Below, one piece after another: positions 45,051 to 54,965 of a stretch of 64,000 nucleotides of DNA (its first letter is position 1; every line of letters begins with the position of its first letter). Under the pieces are notes generated by a model that saw only the letters and a list, made by a program, of their open reading frames with translations, made no database searches and was not told where the DNA came from. The stretch is from Arthrobacter sp. 31Y (GTDB lineage: Bacteria > Actinomycetota > Actinomycetes > Actinomycetales > Micrococcaceae), in contig NZ_JAFW01000001.1 in assembly GCF_000526335.1 (NCBI RefSeq), positions 2,976,001 to 3,040,000 of the forward strand, read 5' to 3'. The position numbers and the translations under genes were made by a program.

Positions 45051-45062
45051 TGAATCGATTCA
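45051..45062. promoter_or_regulatory. Palindromic operator upstream of MHS transporter
   Basis: TGAATCGATTCA, a perfect 12-bp palindrome with a central CG as in LacI-family sites, lies about 90 bp before the transporter start; a TAACCT box on the minus strand is just downstream, so a bound repressor would cover the -35 region. Confidence 0.5.
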
Positions 45063-45098
45063 TAAATCATAGGACGTGACGTGCGCTACGTCAAAGCG

Positions 45099-45154
45099 CG
45101 ACGGCGGCAGCTCACCTCCGGTTCCCTGGGAACCGGGGCGCGCTGCCGCCGTCG
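45099..45154. terminator. Terminator after alpha/beta hydrolase gene
   Basis: Two-part hairpin: outer arms CGACGGCGGCAG (45099-45110) and CTGCCGCCGTCG (45143-45154), inner arms CCGGTTCC (45118-45125) and GGAACCGG (45129-45136). It closely resembles the purA terminator. Confidence 0.78.
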
Positions 45155-45192
45155 TCAGTGTATTGAGTTGTGCCTTGAGTCCGGGGGCGTGG

Positions 45193-46694
<1,502 letters not shown>

Positions 46695-46731
46695 GCCTTG
46701 CCGCATTCGTGCCCGCCCGGGGATCACGCCA

Positions 46732-46923
46732 TTAGCGATGCCTTGAATCGACGCTAAAGTCCCGCACCAACTGGGGGACATTGCGCTGGCCCACTCTCGT
46801 AAACCATTGGTTGATTGGGTAGGAGAGCCGAATGACGAAGTAGTTGAAGTACTCCACCACGCCGAAGGCCCATATCGCCAACAGCAGCAAGCAGGGGGTA
46901 GTAATGGACGTCGGGCCTGCCCA
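46732..46923 (-). pseudogene. C-terminal remnant of a small membrane protein
   Basis: The minus strand is open from 46923 to a TAA at 46732-46734 without a usable start; an in-frame TAG lies immediately upstream (46924-46926). The ~60 residues look like a real protein end: a hydrophobic L-L-L-L-A-I-W-A-F-G-V-V-E-Y-F-N-Y-F, then R-L-S-Y-P and a basic tail with P-Q-L-V-R-D-F. This resembles the last helix and tail of short actinobacterial membrane proteins. I read it as a 5'-truncated fossil; the rest of the 46695-47055 gap holds only the promoter region of the antiporter. Confidence 0.55.
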
Positions 46924-47055
46924 CTAGGTTATCTGTGTTGTCAGCCGGGCGGCCCTCGCCGTAGGGTGATAAGTAGTCTTAGCTTTTATCCTGTAATGTG
47001 CGGGCGGACTAGCTACTACCACGCGCCGTTCGGCTCGGCAGGAAGAGGACTATCC

Positions 47056-48357
47056 GTGTTTGAAGTCCCCAGCATCTTGTTCCTCTCGGCAGGCGTTGCG
47101 GTATTAGCCGCGGCAGTTCTGCCGAAATTGCTTCGCAATATGCCGCTTTCCATGCCCATGGTCTTTCTGGGCAGCGGAATTCTGGCTTTCACCTTGCTTC
47201 CAGACTTGCCAGACCCGGACCCTGTCCTGCACGCAGATTTTACGACGCACCTGACCGAAGTCTGCGTCATCATTTCCCTCATGGGTGCCGGACTGGCCCT
47301 GGATAGACCCTTCCGTTGGCGTGGATGGTCCACTACCTGGCGTCTGCTCGGAATCGTCATGCCATTGTGCATTCTGGTGATGACGCTGCTCGGGCTGTGG
47401 GTGTTGGGACTTGGCCTTGCCGCGGCCATCCTGGTGGCCGCGGCAATTGCCCCCACAGACCCAGTGCTTGCCTCCGAAGTCCAAGTGGGAAAACCTGCGG
47501 ACGCTGAGGATGACCCGGACGAGGACGAGGTCCGCTTCGCCTTGACCTCCGAGGCGGGGTTGAATGATGGGCTTGCCTTCCCGTTTGTGTACCTGGCCAT
47601 CCTCATCAGCCTCGTGGGGGCGTCTCCGAGTGCCTGGTTGGGGGAGTGGGTTGGCCTGGACGTTCTGTGGCGAATAGCTGTGGGTATCCTGCTCGGTTTC
47701 GGTACCGGCAAACTCCTTAGCCTGATCTTCTTCTCCGCCAAGGTCAAAAGCTTCCGGTTGTCGGATCACTCCGAGGGCTTCGTGGCGCTCGCTGCCACTT
47801 TCCTTGCGTATGGAGTGACTGAACTGGTGGAAGGCTATGGATTCATCGCCGTCTTCATCTGCGCTGTGACCATCCGCTCCTCTGAGCGCCACCACGCATA
47901 CCACCAGGTTCTCCACAGTTACGTAGAGCAGCTCGAGCGCCTCATGACCATTGCGATCCTGGTTCTCCTTGGCGGTGCCATAGCCCGTGGGCTCTTGGAG
48001 GGGATCGGTTGGGTGGAGCTGTTGGTGGCTTTGGTGTTCCTCTTGGTGGTCCGCCCGTTGACTGGATGGCTCGGGTTGATGGGTGGCAAGACCGGTCCGC
48101 GGGAACGCCTGGCCATCTCCTACTTCGGCATCCGCGGGATCGGCTCACTCTATTACGTGGGATACGCGCTGACGCACGGAAACTTCGACGCCGAGGCGCG
48201 CGAGCTTTGGGCCTTGATCGCGTTGGTGGTGACGCTGTCCATTGTGGTGCACGGGGCCACCACTGCGCCGCTGATGAATCGTCTGGACCGGCTTCGGCTC
48301 GCCGCGGCACGCAATCAGCATGGCGACGAAGGCCGGGCGCCCACAACCGCCGTTTAG
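47056..48357 (+). CDS. CPA1-type Na+/H+ antiporter
   Basis: A 433-residue multi-spanning cation/proton antiporter with 11-13 hydrophobic segments. The family core is visible as A-A-I-A-P-T-D-P-V-L-A-S-E-V and S-E-A-G-L-N-D-G-L-A-F-P, the positions of the ion-binding Asp residues. A Gly-rich F-G-I-R-G-I-G-S-L-Y-Y lies near the end. It would export Na+ or K+ against protons for pH and salt homeostasis. GTG 47056 has AGAGGA at 47044-47049; a long in-frame extension upstream is low-complexity and antisense to the membrane-protein remnant. Confidence 0.88.
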   Translation: MFEVPSILFLSAGVAVLAAAVLPKLLRNMPLSMPMVFLGSGILAFTLLPDLPDPDPVLHADFTTHLTEVCVIISLMGAGLALDRPFRWRGWSTTWRLLGIVMPLCILVMTLLGLWVLGLGLAAAILVAAAIAPTDPVLASEVQVGKPADAEDDPDEDEVRFALTSEAGLNDGLAFPFVYLAILISLVGASPSAWLGEWVGLDVLWRIAVGILLGFGTGKLLSLIFFSAKVKSFRLSDHSEGFVALAATFLAYGVTELVEGYGFIAVFICAVTIRSSERHHAYHQVLHSYVEQLERLMTIAILVLLGGAIARGLLEGIGWVELLVALVFLLVVRPLTGWLGLMGGKTGPRERLAISYFGIRGIGSLYYVGYALTHGNFDAEARELWALIALVVTLSIVVHGATTAPLMNRLDRLRLAAARNQHGDEGRAPTTAV

Positions 48358-48490
48358 GCACCTTCCAGCCAGGGCGTCCCGATGTTTGGGGGAAGACCAA
48401 TAGCCACTTGATCGCCGGGGAGTGCTGACAGGAAATCCCCCACGCCGTAGATTTTTCGTTACAGCTCCCACTACCGAATCGAGGGACGCC

Positions 48491-49312
48491 TTGGACGAGC
48501 GCCCGCGCCGAAGGGCCATCTTCCGCAGGGTGCTTCTGGCCGTGCTCATCACGGTGGCAATAGCGGTGGCGCCGGCTGCGGCACGGTTGATCGACTTCGG
48601 TGTCCGCGTGGGGGAGGGCGCCGCCGTCGAGTCAGCCGTGGCACCGTTCTACCTTGCACCCACTCCTGCGCCGGAATCCGCGGCCCCTGGAACAATAGTC
48701 CGGCAGGAACCTGTGGTGGGACCACCGGAAGGGGCCAAAGCATGGCGGATTCTGTATCACTCCACCGATGTTGACGGTAAAGACACACTGGTTTCGGGAC
48801 TCGTCATCGCTCCTGCAGCACCTGCCGCCGACGGAAGCCGCACTGTGGTGTCGTGGGCACATCCCACCACAGGTACAGCACCGAGGTCCGCCGTCGTTTC
48901 TTATTGGGGCGACGGAGGCAGCCAACGTCCTGGATATTGCCCGGGCGGCGCGGCTGGTTGAGGGGATTGGTGCGAGGCCAAACTTTGCCTGTTGGGCCAA
49001 AACAGTGAACTGCATACCATCGCCAACCCCCTGATCGGGTCCTTCGTTCTGGGGGACCCCACCAAGATTCCGGGGTGGAGTGAACTTCTTACGGAGAACA
49101 CTCCCAGTGAGGCGCCGCTGCCCGTGCCCCTGTTCGTGGCCCAAGGGGCGAAAGACACGCTCGTCCGGCCCGAGATTACCGCCGCGTTCGTCGCCTCCCA
49201 AACGCAAGGCGGCACCGCCGTCGAGTCCCATGTCCTGCCAGACGCCACTCACGGGACGGTGGCATTGGACGCCCTGCCCTCCTTGATGAAGTGGATGGGC
49301 TCACTGCGGTAG
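48491..49312 (+). pseudogene. Secretory lipase (LIP family) pseudogene
   Basis: Three blocks of one lipase remain in two frames. Block 1 (48491 or GTG 48422 to ~48887) has an N-terminal membrane anchor and G-A-K-A-W-R-I-L-Y-H-S-T and S-W-A-H-P-T-T-G-T-A. Block 2 (~48888-48995, shifted frame) reads F-L-I-G-A-T-E-A-A-N-V-L-D. Block 3 (48992-49312, first frame) begins G-Q-N-S-E-L-H-T-I-A-N-P-L-I-G-S and keeps the acid and His regions (A-K-D-T-L, D-A-T-H-G). The G-H-S-Q-G-G nucleophile region and much of the middle are deleted, so no active enzyme can be made. Confidence 0.85.
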
Positions 49313-49339
49313 GAGGCCGGGCCGTGGAAGACTGGATGC

Positions 49340-50494
49340 ATGTCTCCCCGCCCCATGAAACCGCGCCCCCAGTCCGACGCCGTTGACAAGCAAGGCCTGA
49401 CGCCGCTGAGCAAGCCGCTGAGTAAGGGGCGCCGCCACCTCGCTATGAGGCTCGACGACGCGTGGCTCGGTTTTCAGACGCGTCTCGCGATCCGGCGTGG
49501 CCGGGTGGAAACCGTCATCCCGTACACGGGGTACGGGAGCACGTCCTGGGTCCGGGTCCTGGCGCGCGTGGTCCGCAGTGACCCCCGCGACGCAGCGGGT
49601 CACGCCAATCCTTTGCAGGAAAGCATGCGCGGCTGGCGCAACTTCACCAGTGCGCCTGTGGCCCACGCCCGGGTGAACGTGACTGTTGCCGGCACGGTTT
49701 TTGATGTGCAGGCTGACCGCGGTGGCGTGGTGGATGCGCGTATTCCGGTAGCTCTCGACGCCGGCTGGCACACCATTACGCTTCAGTCAGGAGAGTCCGC
49801 AACAGTGGAGGCTCCCTTGGAGATCGTCGCGGACGACGCAGATTTCGGCGTCGTATCTGACATCGACGACACCGTGATGGTCACTGCACTGCCGCGTCCT
49901 TTCTTGGCAGCGTGGAACACTTTTGTCCTCAACGAGCACGCGAGAACCCCCACGCCGGGCATGGCGGTGCTGTACGAGCGGATTGCCCGGACGGCGCCGT
50001 CCGCTCCAGTGCTGTACCTGTCCACCGGGGCATGGAACGTCGCACCGACCCTCTCCCGGTTCTTGTCCCGCAATCTGTATCCGGCCGGGCCCAAGCTTTT
50101 GACCGACTGGGGTCCCACTCCTGACCGCTGGTTCCGTAGCGGTCAGGAGCACAAGCGGACCTCATTGGAACGCCTCGCGGAGGAATTCCCCAACATCAAG
50201 TGGCTTCTGGTGGGCGACGATGGTCAGCACGATGAGGCGATTTACTCCGAGTTCGCCCATCGTCATCCCGCCAATGTAAGGGCAATCGCCATCCGCCAGC
50301 TCTCGGCGGGTGAAGCGGTGCTGGCCGGTGGACGGTCAAAGTCCGGAGGCCAGCCCACGCCCGGTGTCCCGTGGGTTTATGCGCCGGATGGGGCCGGAAT
50401 GTCTGCCCGGCTCGAAGAACTGGGCGTCATCAGGAACGAGGTCCGGTCCGCCGACGATCCCGAGGAAGGCGACTTGCGCACAGCCTCGGAGTGA
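49340..50494 (+). CDS. App1-type phosphatidate phosphatase domain protein (DUF2183)
   Basis: A 384-residue protein. The first half contains a beta-rich accessory domain (about residues 40-150); the second half has the App1/HAD-like catalytic motif S-D-I-D-D-T-V-M-V-T followed by L-S-T-G-A-W-N and K-W-L-L-V-G-D-D-G-Q-H-D. In yeast App1 this DxDxT phosphatase dephosphorylates phosphatidate; in bacteria the substrate is unproven. The stop is 3 nt from a convergent stop. ATG 49340 is kept for lack of a better start; its ribosome-binding site is weak. Confidence 0.85.
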   Translation: MSPRPMKPRPQSDAVDKQGLTPLSKPLSKGRRHLAMRLDDAWLGFQTRLAIRRGRVETVIPYTGYGSTSWVRVLARVVRSDPRDAAGHANPLQESMRGWRNFTSAPVAHARVNVTVAGTVFDVQADRGGVVDARIPVALDAGWHTITLQSGESATVEAPLEIVADDADFGVVSDIDDTVMVTALPRPFLAAWNTFVLNEHARTPTPGMAVLYERIARTAPSAPVLYLSTGAWNVAPTLSRFLSRNLYPAGPKLLTDWGPTPDRWFRSGQEHKRTSLERLAEEFPNIKWLLVGDDGQHDEAIYSEFAHRHPANVRAIAIRQLSAGEAVLAGGRSKSGGQPTPGVPWVYAPDGAGMSARLEELGVIRNEVRSADDPEEGDLRTASE

Positions 50495-50497
50495 GCA

Positions 50498-52222
50498 CTA
50501 CGCGACGTCGATAAACACCGGGTTGGCGTAGAACCAAGTATCCGTCCACGGATCGGCGTCGCCGAGGTTGTCACCGTGGCGGATAGGGCCGGCAGGATCC
50601 ACGGACGCCCCGTAGTATCCGGCACCGTGGCGGTTTCCATCGCTCCCGCGAAGGCGGAAGTAGCAGGACTTTTGCACGTCCTTGATGACGTGCTTGACGG
50701 TGAACGTTCCGGTGCGCCCGGACACGTCGATTTGCTTCCAGACCGCTGTACCAGGAGCCTTCAAGGTGTCTCGATCTGCCGCGGCACCAGTCACAGCGCC
50801 GCCAATCACATCCACGTGGGCGAGCTTTGGCAGGATGCCCGCGAAGTTGCGGTAGCCCGTCGTCGTGATGGTGATGGAAATTTCGACGTCGGCACCTCGC
50901 CTCACCTGCAGCCGGGAACCCAAGGTGACGCCGTTGCGTCCGTTGCCGTTGCCAGCGCCGTTGCCGCGCACCTCGCGGACCCGCACGTCGAGGCCCTGGA
51001 GCAGGTGGCCGTGGTCAACCCACATGCGGCCATTGCGCATGGCTTCCAGGACGCCGGTGTAGGAGCGCTGGGTGACTCCGGTGTGGAGGCGGCTGAACTG
51101 ACCCGGCCAGTAGTCGCTGCCGCCCTGCCTTTCGCCGCTATCGAAGGGGTCGGGACGCTTGCCGGTGACGGACCAGCGATCGAATTCGTTGGGCAGGCTG
51201 AGGTACGGCTCCTCAGCCGGGTAGGGGCCGGTTTTCCACGTGTCCTTGACCGTGAGGTGGTTGTCCGAATTGGACGTGATCCAGAACGGCAGGCCTTCGG
51301 CGAGCATGGAGTCCCACACGCCGCCCACGGTTGCGGTGGCCCAGTCGAAACCACCGTAGGGGCGGAACGCATCCGCCGGGTAGCCCGGGAAGCTGTATTG
51401 GGTGGGGTTGTTGGTGTATTCGCCGCGTTGGTCGCCGGCCCTGGAGAACTGGCTGACCCCGGAACCTTGTGCGCCGGGCGCGCCTTCCATGCCGATCATC
51501 ACTTCACGGGCGGCGTCACGCCAGGCCCGGAGTTCGTGCGGGGAGTCGATGCCCAGCCGCATGGGATGGTTTGCCAGTGCTACGACGTCGTCAATGTAGC
51601 CGGAGCGTCGCTGGTTGGCCAACCAGGCGATGGCTTCCACGGCCTTGCGCTCGAACGTTTCCACTTGGGCCGTTCCGGGGGTTGGTTTCTCCCACTGGTT
51701 CAGCTTCCCGTCCCACACCAACTCGAAGGTGCGCAGGAGGTTTACTTCGTTGGGGCCCGGAGCAACAAGGACCGAGGCGTGCTCTGCACCCGGGATGTAC
51801 CACTCGAGTCCTTGGAAGATCAGCAGCTCAGGGCGGGCAGCTCGCTGGGCCTTGATTTCCTTGTTGGCGTTGACTGCCCCGCCATTGTTGGCGTGGCCAA
51901 AATTGCTGTGCTCGGTCAGGGCCACCCAGTCAACGCCGTAGGCCTGGGCGGTGTCCAGCTGCTGCTTGATCATGTACTTCGCATCATGGCTGTACTGGGT
52001 GTGAACGTGGTGATCGCCCACCAGCCACTTCAGTTGGGGGTCGTTCCCGCCCGGGTTCGCCATCGCAGGCCGCGCCATCGCTGCCGAGGCGGCAGTGCCG
52101 GCGGCCAGGATGCCGGCCGACTGGAGAATGCGCCGGCGGCTTAGCCCCATGGTCTTCAGCTCAGCGTCGGCAAGCTTCACACTTCGGCTGTGGGTGGTGG
52201 TTTTTTCTTCTGCGGTGCACAT
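50498..52222 (-). CDS. Tat-exported PHP-domain phosphoesterase-like protein
   Basis: A 574-residue exported protein. A twin-arginine signal L-S-R-R-R-I-L-Q-S-A-G precedes an Ala-rich hydrophobic core ending near A-M-A-N-P. The PHP metal motif G-D-H-H-V-H-T-Q-Y-S-H-D follows, then T-E-H-S-N-F and later S-N-S-D-N-H-L-T-V. The C-terminal ~130 residues form an extra beta-rich domain. It may hydrolyse phosphoesters outside the cell, perhaps cofactor-loaded in the cytoplasm as Tat export implies. ATG 52222 has GAGGGAAG. It follows a Tat-exported metallophosphoesterase by 101 nt. Confidence 0.82.
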   Translation of the reverse strand: MCTAEEKTTTHSRSVKLADAELKTMGLSRRRILQSAGILAAGTAASAAMARPAMANPGGNDPQLKWLVGDHHVHTQYSHDAKYMIKQQLDTAQAYGVDWVALTEHSNFGHANNGGAVNANKEIKAQRAARPELLIFQGLEWYIPGAEHASVLVAPGPNEVNLLRTFELVWDGKLNQWEKPTPGTAQVETFERKAVEAIAWLANQRRSGYIDDVVALANHPMRLGIDSPHELRAWRDAAREVMIGMEGAPGAQGSGVSQFSRAGDQRGEYTNNPTQYSFPGYPADAFRPYGGFDWATATVGGVWDSMLAEGLPFWITSNSDNHLTVKDTWKTGPYPAEEPYLSLPNEFDRWSVTGKRPDPFDSGERQGGSDYWPGQFSRLHTGVTQRSYTGVLEAMRNGRMWVDHGHLLQGLDVRVREVRGNGAGNGNGRNGVTLGSRLQVRRGADVEISITITTTGYRNFAGILPKLAHVDVIGGAVTGAAADRDTLKAPGTAVWKQIDVSGRTGTFTVKHVIKDVQKSCYFRLRGSDGNRHGAGYYGASVDPAGPIRHGDNLGDADPWTDTWFYANPVFIDVA

Positions 52223-52323
52223 AAAGTCTTCCCTCTGTTGATTCCGGTCCCCCAGCGGGATCACAGTAGGGAAGCGGCATGGCGCGGAGGTTAACCGGGC
52301 GGGAACGATTGGGTGTGGCCCTC

Positions 52324-53364
52324 CTAGAACAGCGGTATTTGGACTTCCTTGATCCATTCGCCTCGGCGGTAGTCGCGTGCTTTGACTACGACGCAGTCGT
52401 TGTAGACCTCCACTTGCAGGCCACTGGCTTCGCGGCCATCGAGGGCGCGCTCGCCGCCTGCGCCATTGTCCTCCCACAAGGTCTGGACGGCGCCGGTGTT
52501 GATGACCTGGAAGCCCTGGAGGTTGCCCGTTCCGGGAACTGTCCGGCGGACTTCCCAGTCAGCCAGCTGAAGTGCCCAGTGGGTGTGGGCAGTAAAGACG
52601 AAGACGTTCTTGTACTTCCCAAGAATGCCCAGCAGCCGGTCCACCTGCAGGTAGTCCTTTTTATAGAGGTTGTTGCGGGTTCCGGAAACGGTGTCCGGGA
52701 ACGGGTGGTGGGTGAAGACCATGACGGGCTGGCCTTTGCGGGCCCAGTAGGCCAGGCGCTGCTCGAACCAGATGATCTGTTCCTCGCTGAGCCACACCTC
52801 GTCCCACAGTGTGGTGTCGTGGTAGTGCATGTACTTTTCAGTGCCCAGGATCAGGCCGGGAACACCGCCGAGGTCAATTTCGGTGTAGACCTTGTCCCGG
52901 CCGGTGAAGTTGAAGAAGCTCTGGAAGAGGGAAGCTTCGGTGGTTCCATTGGGCCACGTGGCTTGGGCAAGCGTGCTGGGGTTGGAGTACTTGGGAACAT
53001 AGAACTCGTGGTTGCCGATGGCCCAGTGGACATTGGCGGCGTGGGTGTTGGCATCCAGGACCTTGCGCACAGCCTCGTACTCAAAGTCGTAGCCCCGTGG
53101 GGTGATATCGCCATTCACCACCAAGCCGGCGCTCCGTTTGCCTGGGTTGGTTTGTTCAATGTCCTTGAGCGCCAGGTCAAAGTCGCCCAGATCTCCCTGG
53201 ATATCGCTGATGACGGTGAACACAGTGGCCTTTCCGGAGGGCCGGTTGCTTCCGTGCCCGTTTCCGGTTGCCTGCGCCGGAGACGCGACGGCGGCCGTGG
53301 CACCGATGGTGGCCAACCCTGCGATTGATGCTGCGATGGCAGAGCGGCGGCTGGGAGAGGACAT
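52324..53364 (-). CDS. Tat-exported metallophosphoesterase
   Basis: A 346-residue calcineurin-like phosphoesterase with a Tat signal (S-P-S-R-R-S-A-I-A-A-S, core ending A-S-P-A-Q-A). Metal-binding motifs occur in order: V-I-S-D-I-Q-G-D, N-G-D-I-T-P, G-N-H-E-F, F-T-H-H-P and A-H-T-H-W. It should hydrolyse an extracellular phosphoester, type unknown. ATG 53364 has AAAGG; a GTG/ATG 15 nt upstream is in frame. It likely forms an operon with the downstream PHP protein, giving two exported metal phosphoesterases side by side. Confidence 0.87.
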   Translation of the reverse strand: MSSPSRRSAIAASIAGLATIGATAAVASPAQATGNGHGSNRPSGKATVFTVISDIQGDLGDFDLALKDIEQTNPGKRSAGLVVNGDITPRGYDFEYEAVRKVLDANTHAANVHWAIGNHEFYVPKYSNPSTLAQATWPNGTTEASLFQSFFNFTGRDKVYTEIDLGGVPGLILGTEKYMHYHDTTLWDEVWLSEEQIIWFEQRLAYWARKGQPVMVFTHHPFPDTVSGTRNNLYKKDYLQVDRLLGILGKYKNVFVFTAHTHWALQLADWEVRRTVPGTGNLQGFQVINTGAVQTLWEDNGAGGERALDGREASGLQVEVYNDCVVVKARDYRRGEWIKEVQIPLF

Positions 53365-53550
53365 GATGGAACCTTTCACTCAAAGGGATGTGTTGACCCT
53401 CAGAATGTAGGTTCGCCCGATGAATTGCCGGCAAATGGACCGTGGCCAACTTGTCATGACAGGTTGGCCATTTGGTGATCTAAACCAGGCGCGAGGCGGA
53501 TGATTGCTTGAATTGCTGCGCGAAGTTGTATAGCCAACATGGCAACTCGT

Positions 53551-53985
53551 TCAGCAGGACATGGTGCCTTTGAGGGGCTTACCCGTCCAGAAATTGTTGG
53601 AGCCGGGGACCTTGTAATAACCACGGATTTCATAGCTCCAGGTGCCGATGATCTCGATGCCCGAACTGTACGTTCTTCCTGCGGCATGGCTGAGGTCGCC
53701 GGTGAACTCGAGGTTGCCTGAGCGATCGTAGACCTTAACCTCGTAGTAGTTTGCATTGGCCACCGTTCCGTAGGAATTCACGGTGACTACGGTTTGCAGG
53801 CCGAAGGTGCATCGCATCGTCACGCTGGCGGTCGCAGGCGCGGGAATGATTGCGGCCGAGAACTGCGGGGTGGCGCGCTCACTGTCGGTGAAGGCAGCCA
53901 TAGCGGCCGTAGGCCCTGCTATCAGGCCAAGAACGACGACGGCGACGATCACCAGGGCACGGAGGAAACTGTTCCGCGGTGTCAT
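53551..53985 (-). CDS. Small exported protein with SipW-like signal (substrate 4)
   Basis: A 144-residue protein. The N-terminus is a hydrophobic run (A-L-V-I-V-A-V-V-V-L-G-L-I-A-G) followed by A-A-M-A-A-F-T-D-S-E-R-A, the alternate-signal pattern (A-x-F-T-D-S-E) shared with the SipW-type proteins. The mature part is a ~100-residue beta-rich domain with two Cys (R-C-T-F, M-S-C at the end). ATG 53985 has GGAGAA. It is separated from the related protein at 54098 by a hairpin, and may be expressed at lower level by read-through. Confidence 0.7.
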   Translation of the reverse strand: MTPRNSFLRALVIVAVVVLGLIAGPTAAMAAFTDSERATPQFSAAIIPAPATASVTMRCTFGLQTVVTVNSYGTVANANYYEVKVYDRSGNLEFTGDLSHAAGRTYSSGIEIIGTWSYEIRGYYKVPGSNNFWTGKPLKGTMSC

Positions 53986-54034
53986 GGTGATGGTTCTCCG
54001 TTCTGGTGAAGTGACTGTGCTTGACGTGATACTC

Positions 54035-54080
54035 GCCGGGCCTGATCGGGCTGGGGGGAAAGGAACCGATCAGACCCGGC
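54035..54080 (-). terminator. Hairpin between the two exported-protein genes
   Basis: Arms 54035-54049 and 54066-54080 pair over 14 of 15 positions (CCGGGCCTGATCGG type) with a 16-nt loop. It may attenuate transcription from the upstream gene at 54706 into the one at 53985. Confidence 0.55.
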
Positions 54081-54097
54081 GGGGCCGGTGGTGTTGT

Positions 54098-54706
54098 TTA
54101 CTTGGTGGTTTCGGTGCGTTGGGTGCCGGTGAAGGCGAAGGCGATGGTGGACGTCGCGCCTTGGAAGTCGTTGTTCGCGGTGGTGGGGAACGCGGTGGTG
54201 ACCTTGAGGTTGTCGGTCTTGGTGGAGGTCAGGGAGGTGAGGTTGTTCAGGGCCTTGTTCGCTGCGATGACCGGGCCGGAGGCCAGGACGGTGGTCTTGG
54301 TGCCGGTGCAGTTGTAAGGGGCGGTGGCGCCGGTCCAGGCTACGGAGCAGTTTTCGATGGTCAGCTGCAGGCCGTTGGTGACGTCGGTGGTGAGCAGGGA
54401 GGCGGTGGTGCCGGCGGAGGTGGTGAGGGTGACGTTGTTCAGGTCCGAGTTGCCGGTGTTGGCCAGGGTGACGAGCTTTTCTACTTTGTCGCCGGGCAGC
54501 AGGCCAGCGATGGGGACGTTGAGGGTGTTGGCCGGTCCGGGTGCGCCCAGGGCGATGGTGACGGTTCCTGCGGTGACGGCCTGGGAGGCGGAGGTGGAGG
54601 AGGTGAATGCGCCGTAGGTGCCCATGCCGGCGACGGCGGCTGCGGTGCCCACCAGTGCGACGGAAGCGAGGATCTTGCCGGAAGTGGTTTTGAGGCTGAT
54701 GGCCAT
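54098..54706 (-). CDS. TasA/camelysin-like exported protein with SipW-type signal (substrate 3)
   Basis: A 202-residue protein. The signal region A-S-V-A-L-V-G-T-A-A-A-V-A-G-M-G-T-Y-G-A-F-T-S-S-T-S and the following A-V-T-A-G-T-V-T-I-A-L-G are the classic TasA/CalY layout. The body is Thr/Asn-rich with a L-A-N-T-G-N-S-D-L strand as in camelysins. It may form surface fibres or be a matrix protein. ATG 54706 has an AGGA ~12 nt away; the 39-residue longer frame is not credible. A hairpin (54752-54782) lies in the leader. Confidence 0.8.
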   Translation of the reverse strand: MAISLKTTSGKILASVALVGTAAAVAGMGTYGAFTSSTSASQAVTAGTVTIALGAPGPANTLNVPIAGLLPGDKVEKLVTLANTGNSDLNNVTLTTSAGTTASLLTTDVTNGLQLTIENCSVAWTGATAPYNCTGTKTTVLASGPVIAANKALNNLTSLTSTKTDNLKVTTAFPTTANNDFQGATSTIAFAFTGTQRTETTK

Positions 54707-54965
54707 GGGAATCAGTTTCCTTTCAGGAGGCCACCGCGTTTCCGGCCGGCCGTTCTTTTTCAGCCTCTGTGGCTGACAAGAACTACTGTGCCGGGCCCGG
54801 ATCAAGAACAAATCCTGCATACCCGCAACACTTCCTCAGGAAAACCTCAAGACTCCCGCAGGCCAAATAGAACCCAGACCAATCGAGCAGTTTCGGAGAA
54901 GCCGCAGATCCGCGGACAACCTACCGTTAGGGGTATCAGTTCAAAGACCAAGGGGAGCGAACACC

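Noticed and set aside
50576..52144. A 522-codon plus-strand open frame opposite the PHP-domain gene
   Set aside because: It mirrors the codon-position pattern of the real gene on the other strand, and shows no domain or start signal.
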